Of a stretch of DNA of 64,000 nt, positions 42,446 to 50,515 are shown in pieces. The first letter of the stretch is position 1. Every line of letters starts with the position of its first letter. Made by a program: the position numbers and the translations under genes. Source of the stretch: Saprospiraceae bacterium (GTDB taxonomy: Bacteria; Bacteroidota; Bacteroidia; Chitinophagales; Saprospiraceae); NCBI GenBank assembly GCA_016787525.1, contig JAEUUP010000030.1:1-64000 (forward strand), given 5' to 3'. The notes beneath the pieces were generated by a model, which made no database searches, was not told the DNA's origin, and worked only from the letters and a program-made list of their open reading frames with translations.

Positions 42446-45400
42446 TTAGAATGTTACTGACAAGTTAACACCTAATGATCTCGTTTGTGGCAAAGCATTG
42501 AATTCCAAACCCTGTGCGTTACTAACACCTAAAGCATTTTGCTCTGGGTCAAGGTGTGGGTATCCTGGTGAACTGAGGAACAAATTACGACCGAATACAC
42601 CCAATGTTGCTTTGCCAAATGGTGTTTTTGACAAAAGGTTTTTAGGGAATGAATAGTTCAAAGTTGCCTCACGAATACGGAACCAAGATGTGTTGTAAAT
42701 AAAGCCTTTAGCAGCAATGTACTTGCCTGAGTTACCCCAATATTGCTCTGCGGTGATAGCTATATCGTTTGGCGTACCGTCTGCTTTTACACCTTCAAAA
42801 ATATAAGGTTTAGCAGGTGTACCATCTGCATTCAAACGTTCTTTTTCTGCGGTTTCGATAGCTACACCATTTCGCTGTAAGTCTGCAATATTACGAGAGT
42901 ATTGGTCGCCACCTTGTTTGATATCTAACAAAATGCCCAATGACAAGCCTTTATAAGAGAATTCATTATTGATACCCACAAGGTATCTTGGATTTGGATT
43001 ACCAATCTTTTGAACACCTGCTGTTGCAGAAGGCAAACCATTAGCACCAATGACGATTTTACCATCTTTGTTGTAAGGAAGGCTTGCATTGAACTTAGTG
43101 CCATTGGCATCGAATGTCGTACCGTCTGATGTATTTGAACGGTTATAGTCAGAACCATAGATTTGACCAAATTCGTCACCGACAACCAAACGAATATTAG
43201 GTGTTGTGAAACCACCTAAAAAGATATTTTGTACGCCTGGTGCTAATTCATCAACGATTGAGCGGAATTGTGTATAGTTTACTCTTGCAGTCCACTCAAA
43301 GTCTTTCGTTTTGAGCGGTACTAATGTCAATGCTGCTTCGTAACCTTTTGTACTCAAAACACCTGCATTTTTGACGATACTTGAGATGCCTGCTGCTGAT
43401 GAGTTAGGCACAGACAAGATGATATCTGTTGACTTTTGCTGATAAGCATTGGCTTCTAATGCAATACGTCCACCCCAGAATGACAAGTCAATACCGACTT
43501 CCGAAGACTTTGTAAATTCAGGTTTCAAATTAGGATTGCCCGCACCATTTTGAAGTGTAAACCCTGCTAAGCTATTGAAAGGGAAAGCAATATTAGGGCC
43601 AAAACCATCAGAAACCGCTGCACCAGAGAAATAGTTATCCGTTGAATAACGGAAATCAGGTTTTGCACTACCTACCAAACCTGTGTTGGCACGAATTGAG
43701 AAATCGCTGAAAATTGGCGAGTTAACATTCAAAATCTTCAAAATATTTGCCTTAAGGGCTGCTGAATAATAGGTATAGCTATTATTTGCTTGTGGCAAGA
43801 TTGAGTTTTGGTCATTTCTGACAGCTAAGTCAATAGAACCCCAGTTCTTGTATGCAGCAGTGAAGTTAGCGAAATTACCAATCAGACGATATTGCCATTT
43901 GTTGAAACCCGGTGAATACTGAGTGGTATTGGCATTCAAGTTTCTAAAGTTACGAACAGTCACACCAAAACCTGTCACTGTTGAGTTATTGGCAAATTGA
44001 TCAAGAACCTCATTACCCAGTACCATTGTCAAGTCGAAGTCGCCAAATTTCTTTTGGGCTGTCAAAAAAGCAGTCGAGTTGATGATACGAGATACGTTGC
44101 GTACATCGCGAATAGCACCTATACCACCTGCACTTGAACTTGCGCCACCTGTAGAACCAATTTGGTCATAACTACTTGCTGCATAAGTAAAATTGTCAGC
44201 ACCAACTTTTACGTTAGCAGAAAGCCAATCGTTGAATTGGTAACGCATATTGAAGTTACCGAAAATGCGGTCAATTTGGTCATCGTACAAGTTGTTTGCA
44301 ATCGTCCAGTATGGATTATCTTGCGCACCACTACCCCAATCTAAGTTAGCACCTGTTACAGGGTGCGCCCACGGACGACCTGTCAAGTCCCAGCTACGTG
44401 GTGTGAACCATGTACGGAAAAGCGGATTCGCTAATTGATTACCTTGTGGTGAACGAACTGATTTATTCAAAGAATAATTGACAGAGATACCTGCTGTCAA
44501 ACGTTTTGTAATTTCACTTGTCGCATTGATACCAATATTGTAACGTTGCAATCTATTCGCATCCAAAATCCATTGGTCATCTAAATAACCCATTGACAAA
44601 CGGTAGCCAAATTTATCTTTACCACCTTGGAAACTCAAGTTATGTTGTGTATTCGACCCTTTACGGAACAAATCACTCACATTATTAGGGAAAGCTTGCA
44701 AAGTCATCACTGTATCACTCGCGCCATTCAAACCACGATAAGCTGTTGGTAACAAAACCGTTCTACCATCAATTTTAGGTCCCCAAGAAGATAAACCGTT
44801 CGGGTTATAAACCCCTGTATTACCTGCGCCATAGCTGTTTTGGTACTCTGGCAAGCGATTGATTTCTTGACTTGCATAGTTAAATGAGTAGGTAACAGAT
44901 TGTTTCTGTTTCGCTTTGCCCGATTTAGTCGTAATCAATACAACACCGTTGGCAGCACGTGAACCGTAGAGTGAAGTTGCAGCAGCGCCTTTCAGAACAC
45001 TCACACTTTCGATGTCTTCTTGGTTCAAGTCAATTGCACGGCTTGAGTTGGTCACACCGTTTTGCAAAGCAGAACCACCCCCACCATTGTCAATTGATAC
45101 ACCATCAACAACAAAAAGCGGTTGGTTTGAGCCTGTAAACGATGTAAAACCACGGACAATGATGCTTGAGCTTGAAAATGAACCACCCGCACCAGATACA
45201 CGAAGACCAGGTACTTTGGCTGCCAAAGCATTGGTTACGTTGGTTGTGTGTCCCATTGTCAAGTCTTCGCTCGTCACTTGCGACACGCCATAGCCCAAAT
45301 TACTTCTATCTTTTTTGATACCAAAAGCAGTTACAACAGCTTCTTCAAGCACTTTACCTTCTGCAAGAGTGACATCAAGTACGTTAGATGAGCCAATTGC

Positions 45401-45643
45401 GATTTCTTGGGTTGAGAAACCCGTGTAGCTGAACACCAATGTCGTTGCATCAGTTGGAAGGCTAAGGCTGTACTTGCCATCAATATCGGTAATTGCACCT
45501 TTCGTTGTACCTTTCACGACAACACTTGCGCCTACCAGTGGGTCACCATTGTCACCACTTACAGTGCCAGATATGGTTCGCTGTGCAATCATGGAGCATA
45601 GTGGCAGCACTAAAAGGCTCCAAAACAGGAGAACTTTTTTCAT
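42446..45643 (-). CDS. SusC/RagA-family TonB-dependent transporter (pair D)
   Basis: A 1,065-residue outer-membrane transporter. A signal peptide (~20) is followed by a carboxypeptidase-like beta domain (GTVSGDNGDPLVGASVVVKG ... ITDIDGKYSL), the plug (AKVPGLRVSG, QPLFVVDGVSIDN, VSVLKGAAATSLYGSRAANG) and a large barrel ending in Phe (SLGVNLSVTF), as needed for outer-membrane assembly. It depends on the Ton system, possibly the one encoded at 16-19 kb. It is paired with the following susD. Its coding sequence has no exact motif copy; a one-mismatch copy lies at 43918. Confidence 0.93.
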   Translation of the reverse strand: MKKVLLFWSLLVLPLCSMIAQRTISGTVSGDNGDPLVGASVVVKGTTKGAITDIDGKYSLSLPTDATTLVFSYTGFSTQEIAIGSSNVLDVTLAEGKVLEEAVVTAFGIKKDRSNLGYGVSQVTSEDLTMGHTTNVTNALAAKVPGLRVSGAGGSFSSSSIIVRGFTSFTGSNQPLFVVDGVSIDNGGGGSALQNGVTNSSRAIDLNQEDIESVSVLKGAAATSLYGSRAANGVVLITTKSGKAKQKQSVTYSFNYASQEINRLPEYQNSYGAGNTGVYNPNGLSSWGPKIDGRTVLLPTAYRGLNGASDTVMTLQAFPNNVSDLFRKGSNTQHNLSFQGGKDKFGYRLSMGYLDDQWILDANRLQRYNIGINATSEITKRLTAGISVNYSLNKSVRSPQGNQLANPLFRTWFTPRSWDLTGRPWAHPVTGANLDWGSGAQDNPYWTIANNLYDDQIDRIFGNFNMRYQFNDWLSANVKVGADNFTYAASSYDQIGSTGGASSSAGGIGAIRDVRNVSRIINSTAFLTAQKKFGDFDLTMVLGNEVLDQFANNSTVTGFGVTVRNFRNLNANTTQYSPGFNKWQYRLIGNFANFTAAYKNWGSIDLAVRNDQNSILPQANNSYTYYSAALKANILKILNVNSPIFSDFSIRANTGLVGSAKPDFRYSTDNYFSGAAVSDGFGPNIAFPFNSLAGFTLQNGAGNPNLKPEFTKSSEVGIDLSFWGGRIALEANAYQQKSTDIILSVPNSSAAGISSIVKNAGVLSTKGYEAALTLVPLKTKDFEWTARVNYTQFRSIVDELAPGVQNIFLGGFTTPNIRLVVGDEFGQIYGSDYNRSNTSDGTTFDANGTKFNASLPYNKDGKIVIGANGLPSATAGVQKIGNPNPRYLVGINNEFSYKGLSLGILLDIKQGGDQYSRNIADLQRNGVAIETAEKERLNADGTPAKPYIFEGVKADGTPNDIAITAEQYWGNSGKYIAAKGFIYNTSWFRIREATLNYSFPKNLLSKTPFGKATLGVFGRNLFLSSPGYPHLDPEQNALGVSNAQGLEFNALPQTRSLGVNLSVTF

Positions 45644-45739
45644 ATTTGATTTGATTTTAGATGAATAAATAAAAATAAGTCAGTTAACACACAAAAGTTT
45701 GTTTAGTCGTCATTTACACAGTGTATTTTTTTTCATTTA

Positions 45740-45749
45740 TACTGAGGGG
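45740..45749 (-). repeat. TACTGAGGGG upstream of susC (pair D)
   Basis: This copy lies 97 bases before the susC start codon; copies are found 105 and 107 bases before the susC genes of pairs B and C, in the opposite orientation. Confidence 0.85.
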
Positions 45750-45836
45750 GAGTATTTTTTTCAAATTAAGTGCGAAAAGTAAGATTTATCGGTCTAAAAG
45801 TAATACTGTCAGTTAAAAAATGACGTATATTTTTAG

Positions 45837-47234
45837 TTATTTTCGCTCATCGCCTATTTCGTAGTCTAAATATTGAAATATTAAATTGAGCATTTCATCT
45901 TTCGTTCCCCAACCATAAGTCACATCACGAGGTGGGTCGTAAGGATTCCTACCATTTTTGGGCGTGTTATCATATTCTGCCTCCGAATAAATAACCGAGC
46001 CTTTCGGAATCTTCAATAACTTGTCAAACTGATATGTCATTTGCCAGCTAAAATCCCAACTGTCTATTTTGATTAGGTTGATTAAATCGCCTTCGGGTGT
46101 AATCGCATAAGCCTTAAAGTTTTTGCCTAATAAGTGCATATGCGGCGTAATAGAAATGAGTGAAATGTCGTAAGGTATTACTGGACTCCTTTGATAAAAT
46201 TTGATGACAGAATCCTTCGGTATCATAAATGGTTCGTTCACAACCGAATTTTCCTCCAGTATAAACGTTTTGACAAGCCGTTTCGCTGGCTGCTTCGACA
46301 AATAAATCAAAATTTTTGATTGCTCTGTCACATCTTTAGGTGATGGCGAATAGTGCATGTTCAATACAATGTCACTACCCTTTGGCAGACGTTTGGCAGT
46401 GTTGTCTGGGTAAAAAATCGCTGTATTCCCTGGAATCCAACCGTGCCAAAAATTATCGTTCATCCGCACGCCCAAACGTTGAAACTCTGATTTATCACCT
46501 ACTTCAATACCATTATCAGGTCTCAAAAGATTTGTTGTGTCAATCATAAAGCGACAATGATGTGCCAATTGTTTGTTTTGTGGAAAAAAATCAATACCCG
46601 ACACATACAAATCCTCTGTTGCATTGGTCGGAACAACAAAAACCTTGAAATGTTCACGATTGTCGCCTTTGATTTGATATGGTTCATTAAAAGTAAGTAC
46701 TAAGTCAGGTTCTCGCCACGATATTGTATCCTCTTTTACACTTCCTTGTCTATTTTTTTTCTCTTTTCCTTTCACTTTTCCTTGTTCAACCCATTTTCCG
46801 ATGGTTGCAATCTCCTCTTGGGTCAATCTTTTCACATTTTTGAAATGCGATACTGAGGGGTCTGCTGGATTGGGTGGCATATACCTTTGAGCAGTCACTT
46901 TCTTGATAAATCCTGCTCGACGCTCGACATCTTCATAACTCGTCAATGTAAAGGGAGCTATTTGTCCTTTACGGTGGCATGAGACACAGTTTTTCTGTAT
47001 GATTGGTTCGATATTGTCATAATACGTCAGTTTTTGAGCCGACATACTGAGGGGGGTAAAAACAAGGAGTATTAAAATTTTAAGAATAACGCATAAGGAT
47101 TTTTGATTGGCGATTTGGAAAGATTTAAGGTTTACGAGATTTTTAAAATTTCGCAAATCTAATAAACCTAACCAAACCTCAATATTCGATGATGCAGCCA
47201 ATTGGGTGAGTTTGTGGAACAGTGATTTTCTCAT
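45837..47234 (-). CDS. c-type cytochrome / copper type II monooxygenase-like protein
   Basis: The product has 465 residues from the furthest ATG. A membrane or signal segment (ILKILILLVFTPLSMSAQ, ~50-68) leads to a haem-binding motif CVSCH (~83) in NCVSCHRKGQIAPF, then RYMPPNPADPS. The rest resembles copper type II ascorbate-dependent monooxygenases: AHHCRFMID (~224), LNMHYSP (~292), TPHMHLLGK (~364) and TKDEML (~447) offer the five His and one Met of the two copper sites. The oxidised substrate is unknown. The first ~45 residues are doubtful: they overlap the upstream redoxin gene by 56 bases and include AT-rich repetitive DNA, so the start may be the in-frame TTG near residue 29. Motif copies lie at 46851 and 47045 (signal segment). 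Confidence 0.75.
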   Translation of the reverse strand: MRKSLFHKLTQLAASSNIEVWLGLLDLRNFKNLVNLKSFQIANQKSLCVILKILILLVFTPLSMSAQKLTYYDNIEPIIQKNCVSCHRKGQIAPFTLTSYEDVERRAGFIKKVTAQRYMPPNPADPSVSHFKNVKRLTQEEIATIGKWVEQGKVKGKEKKNRQGSVKEDTISWREPDLVLTFNEPYQIKGDNREHFKVFVVPTNATEDLYVSGIDFFPQNKQLAHHCRFMIDTTNLLRPDNGIEVGDKSEFQRLGVRMNDNFWHGWIPGNTAIFYPDNTAKRLPKGSDIVLNMHYSPSPKDVTEQSKILIYLSKQPAKRLVKTFILEENSVVNEPFMIPKDSVIKFYQRSPVIPYDISLISITPHMHLLGKNFKAYAITPEGDLINLIKIDSWDFSWQMTYQFDKLLKIPKGSVIYSEAEYDNTPKNGRNPYDPPRDVTYGWGTKDEMLNLIFQYLDYEIGDERK

Positions 47235-47772
47235 TATTTAAAAATTGAGTAAGAGCATTTTTCAAATAAAATTCTGTGGCTTGTGGGCGATATTTGCCTA
47301 AAGCAAAAAACCAGTTGTCAATCGCACCGCGATAAAGTTGTTTTTTATTTCTATCAAAAAGGAAAGCTTCGGGCGTTGTGGTGGCTTTTAGTTTTTTCAG
47401 AAGTTTGTTTTTTTTATCCCACAAAAAATAAATATTTTTAGTAACAGAGTGGCTTAAAGCTCCCTTGTCACCAACTTCATTTACAAAATCTTTAATCGCT
47501 TGCAATGAATCCCATTTAGAAAACACGAAAATGAAAGTAATCGTCGAAAATGTATCAGACATACCCCTCAGTATCGGCACATATTTTTGACAAATAGGAC
47601 AATCTGAGCCATAAGCGACAAGGATAATAGGTTTGTCTTCTATGAAATGAGATAATTTAACGGTTTTATTTTCTAAGTTTTTAAGTTTAGTGCGGGTAAA
47701 AGAGGGTGATTGTGCCACCGTTGCCGCAAAAGGCATCAAGAGTAAAATGATGTACCAAAAGTGTCGTTTCAT
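47179..47772 (-). CDS. redoxin / TlpA-like thioredoxin-fold protein
   Basis: The product has 197 residues. A signal peptide (MKRHFWYIILLLMPFAATVAQ) is followed by a thioredoxin fold with the active-site motif CPIC (GSDCPICQKYVPIL) and the cis-Pro region TTTPEAFLFDRN. The C-terminal ending VPQTHPIGCIIEY is the kind that precedes cytochrome/monooxygenase domains in fused homologues, and here the next gene, overlapping by 56 bases, encodes exactly that. It may keep the partner's cysteines or copper site reduced. ATG at 47796 is possible but adds eight residues before a good signal peptide. One motif copy lies at 47564. Confidence 0.8.
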   Translation of the reverse strand: MKRHFWYIILLLMPFAATVAQSPSFTRTKLKNLENKTVKLSHFIEDKPIILVAYGSDCPICQKYVPILRGMSDTFSTITFIFVFSKWDSLQAIKDFVNEVGDKGALSHSVTKNIYFLWDKKNKLLKKLKATTTPEAFLFDRNKKQLYRGAIDNWFFALGKYRPQATEFYLKNALTQFLNNEKITVPQTHPIGCIIEY

Positions 47773-47801
47773 GGTGCAAAAATACATAAAAACCATAAAA
47801 C

Positions 47802-47842
47802 AAAGGCTGCTGCCGCAAAAGAAAGCGACAACAGCCTTTTTA
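47802..47842 (-). terminator. terminator between the lipoprotein and redoxin genes
   Basis: On the minus strand AAAGGCTGTTGTCGC pairs with GCGGCAGCAGCCTTT (two wobble/mismatch positions), then GTTTT follows. It lies 19 bases after the lipoprotein stop and separates the susCD-lipoprotein unit from the redoxin/monooxygenase pair. Confidence 0.75.
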
Positions 47843-47860
47843 GAACTTCATAAAGTTGAA

Positions 47861-48475
47861 TTATTTAGCACCGAACGTAATATCACAGTTTGAGCCCACA
47901 GTCGTTCTATCGCAAAGACCTACAGACCACTCAGTAAATTTACGACCATCTGCAGCCGTAATGTGCCAAGTAATGATAAAAGTATCTTTTGTCGTAAAAC
48001 GAGCCGTTGCTGTACGGCCGTTTTGAGACCAAACAGATACTTTTCCACCACCTTTACCATAGTCAAAAGTGGCCGCTTGGAACAAGTTGTACACTTCTGC
48101 TTGAGTGATTGTGCCATCAATGTATTTGTGGTTTGCACCCGCTGCACTACCATCAATAACTTTCCATGCTTTTGTACCATGGTTGGCTACGCGAGAGTTG
48201 CCGTCTTTGTCCACATAACTTTCTGTCATAGTGACAAAAAACTCTACTTTTGACACTGTATTCTTGTTGTCAATTGACTTCCAGCCCCATTTATAGTTAA
48301 CAGGAGTAGCTGGTGTCGCAACAGCAAACGCATTATTGGGTGCTGCACCTAAGATACCTTCTGCTGTCAAGGCTGTTTCAAAATCAGGGAGTGGCGATTG
48401 CACTTTTTCGCAAGCAATGACTGCAAAAAGAGCGAAAGCCAAGACTGAAAAAATTGAATATTTGAAGAATTTCAT
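47861..48475 (-). CDS. susCD-linked lipoprotein of unknown function
   Basis: The product has 204 residues with lipobox Cys at residue 22 (LFAVIACEKVQ). The mature part is beta-rich (YKWGWKSIDNKNTVSKVEFF; GGKVSVWSQNGRTATARFTT; FIITWHITAADGRKFTEWSV). I do not recognise the family; it resembles the small extra lipoproteins (SusE/F-like by position, not by sequence) that follow susD genes and may bind substrate at the surface. It is 109 bases downstream of susD on the same strand. No exact motif copy; CCACTCAGTA at 47927 has one mismatch. Confidence 0.75.
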   Translation of the reverse strand: MKFFKYSIFSVLAFALFAVIACEKVQSPLPDFETALTAEGILGAAPNNAFAVATPATPVNYKWGWKSIDNKNTVSKVEFFVTMTESYVDKDGNSRVANHGTKAWKVIDGSAAGANHKYIDGTITQAEVYNLFQAATFDYGKGGGKVSVWSQNGRTATARFTTKDTFIITWHITAADGRKFTEWSVGLCDRTTVGSNCDITFGAK

Positions 48476-48508
48476 ATTCTAAACGATTTTGAATTTTCAG
48501 AAAATCGA

Positions 48509-48550
48509 GAATACTGAGGTTATTGGTTTTATGAATACCCCTCAGTATTC
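48509..48550. repeat. inverted motif pair between susD and the lipoprotein gene
   Basis: GAATACTGAGG (48509-48519) and CCTCAGTATTC (48540-48550) form an 11-bp stem; the right arm belongs to an exact CCCCTCAGTA (48538), the left to a copy degraded at its GGGG end (TACTGAGGT). Confidence 0.8.
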
Positions 48551-48584
48551 CGCCTTATTTTTTTGAAAAAGATGGACAGAAACC

Positions 48585-50234
48585 TTATTTCGTCCAGAAA
48601 ATTTTATTAATCCAGTATTTGTAAGCTTTTTGTTCAGCAGTAATACTTGCATTCAAGTTCAACTCAGAGTTTGGATAAGGCATACGCCAGATAAAACTCG
48701 TCGCACCTTTAGGCGATGGATTGATTGGATCTTTAAGTGTATTCGGATAACCTGTACGGCGGTAAGCATTGTAGATTTCAAAGCCATTACCCCAAGAACT
48801 AATCCACAACTGTTTCATAACAACGTTCAATTTTGCTTCGTTGCTTGTCGCTGCATCGTAACGTGCTTTCCACAAGTTAACATATGCGTCAATTGCTGCT
48901 GTGGTTGGTGCAACAGAGTTTGCATCAGTGGCACGACCAAAATCAACAACACGACCAATATGTGTGCGAATAGCAGTTTCAAACAAAGCTTTTGCATCGC
49001 CTGTTGCACCTAAAGCCAAAATAGCCTCGATACGGTAATACAGAAGGTTCACCTCAGTGACTGCTGGGAAAATACCTCCACCTGGGGCTGCATTGGCTGT
49101 AGGTGTTGTACTTGCTGTTAAGTTCGTGTTGTAGAAACCACCACAAGGATAAACACCTGGAATAAGGCGCAATTGCTCATCGGCAGGAATACCGCCCGCA
49201 TCGCCACGCTCACGACCAAACAAACCATTGATATAAGTTGAGTCCCAACCACGTGTGCGCAAACTGTCTCTCCAAGCAGTCCAAGGAAGATAGCCCACAC
49301 TTGCAGTGTTTCTTTCAGTCACGTCATTTTCATTCAAGCGACGAATCGTTTGATTGCGGAAGTAGAAACGTGTACGTGGGTCGAGGTCTAAGTGCATATC
49401 GAGAATAATCTGATGACAGATATAAGTGTAGTCGAAACCACCGCCTGTGTAAGCACCTGTGTACCAAGGGTGACGAACAGAAGTTGGGTCTTTAGAGAAA
49501 GTAAACTTAAAATCGTCTGCTGCACCTGAGATAAAACCTGATTCTGAAGCAAGTGTTTTGATTTGAGCATCAGCACCAGAAATACCTTTACGACCTGTAA
49601 TCAAAAACTTGAGTTTCAATGTTTTAGCCAAACGTGACCAACGTGCCGCATTGCCGCCATAAATGACATCGCCACTGACTGCAACCGCAGAGGTTTTAGC
49701 AAAGTTGGCGATCGCATCGTCCAAAAGTTTGATAACTGCTGTGTAAATATCAGCATCTTTATCAAATTTAGGTGCTTTGACAGCTGAAGCAGCGTCAGCT
49801 TTTGACGCTTCTGTGAAAGGTATATCGCCCCAAAGGTCAACCATCGTACCATATGTATAGGCTTTCAAAGTTTGAGCTATGCCCAAATAGTGAGGGTTGT
49901 TGCCTGTTGAAGTAGCTTCAATCAACTGCTCAAGGTCTTTGAGTGGACCACGATAAAGGCTTTGCCATGTACCGTCGTACTGCGTTGTTTGCAAGTCCCA
50001 ACGTGAAAGTGATTGAGTGCCCATAATACCCATATAGGATTCAAGGTCGCCTTCAACACCTGCGAAGTTAGACATAATATCAACTTCAATTTGTGGCAAA
50101 AGGAGGCTCGGCGAAGCGACAGTTGGATTGTTCGGGTCTTTGTTGATGTCCAAATCGAACATCGAGCAAGAGCCTGCCAATACAACAAGTGCCGAAGCTG
50201 TAACTATTTTAGATAATTTATTGATGAATTTCAT
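48585..50234 (-). CDS. SusD/RagB-family outer-membrane lipoprotein (pair C)
   Basis: The product has 549 residues: lipobox Cys at residue 23 (VLAGSCSMFD), then LDINKDPNNPTVASPSLLLP, the SusD-like_2 opening. YLGIAQTLKAYTYGTMVDLWG and RWSRLAKTLKLKFLITGRKG are the helical core; EVNLLYYRIEAILALG and IYNAYRRTGYPNTL lie near the end. It is the longest of the four SusD proteins, with an insertion (~270-370) after the second helical repeat. It partners the SusC encoded 281 bases upstream and is followed by a lipoprotein gene. No motif copy. Confidence 0.9.
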   Translation of the reverse strand: MKFINKLSKIVTASALVVLAGSCSMFDLDINKDPNNPTVASPSLLLPQIEVDIMSNFAGVEGDLESYMGIMGTQSLSRWDLQTTQYDGTWQSLYRGPLKDLEQLIEATSTGNNPHYLGIAQTLKAYTYGTMVDLWGDIPFTEASKADAASAVKAPKFDKDADIYTAVIKLLDDAIANFAKTSAVAVSGDVIYGGNAARWSRLAKTLKLKFLITGRKGISGADAQIKTLASESGFISGAADDFKFTFSKDPTSVRHPWYTGAYTGGGFDYTYICHQIILDMHLDLDPRTRFYFRNQTIRRLNENDVTERNTASVGYLPWTAWRDSLRTRGWDSTYINGLFGRERGDAGGIPADEQLRLIPGVYPCGGFYNTNLTASTTPTANAAPGGGIFPAVTEVNLLYYRIEAILALGATGDAKALFETAIRTHIGRVVDFGRATDANSVAPTTAAIDAYVNLWKARYDAATSNEAKLNVVMKQLWISSWGNGFEIYNAYRRTGYPNTLKDPINPSPKGATSFIWRMPYPNSELNLNASITAEQKAYKYWINKIFWTK

Positions 50235-50388
50235 ACTGTTCTTTCCTTTTTAATCACGGATTCAGACGGATTGTTTTGATTTTACTGATTTTTGATTTTA
50301 GTAATTGCAGTATCATCCGTTTAAATCTGTGATTTTTTAATTGAATTGATTTGACAGATTTTAGAAATAGATGATTTTATTCAATTTT

Positions 50389-50485
50389 TACTGAGGGGGT
50401 GGTTATTTTGGATTTGGGATTTACGATTTGAGAAACTCTCATTCGTCAATCGTCATTCGTAAATCCAAAATAATACCCCTCAGTA
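50389..50485. repeat. inverted motif pair in the susC-susD spacer (pair C)
   Basis: TACTGAGGGG (50389-50398) and CCCCTCAGTA (50476-50485) are inverted with 77 bases between them. Between the arms is the repetitive run ATTTACGATTTG and CATTCGTCAATCGTCATTCG. The 281-base spacer has no gene. Confidence 0.85.
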
Positions 50486-50515
50486 TCAAACTGAATATTT
50501 CTTCATCGAACCCAA

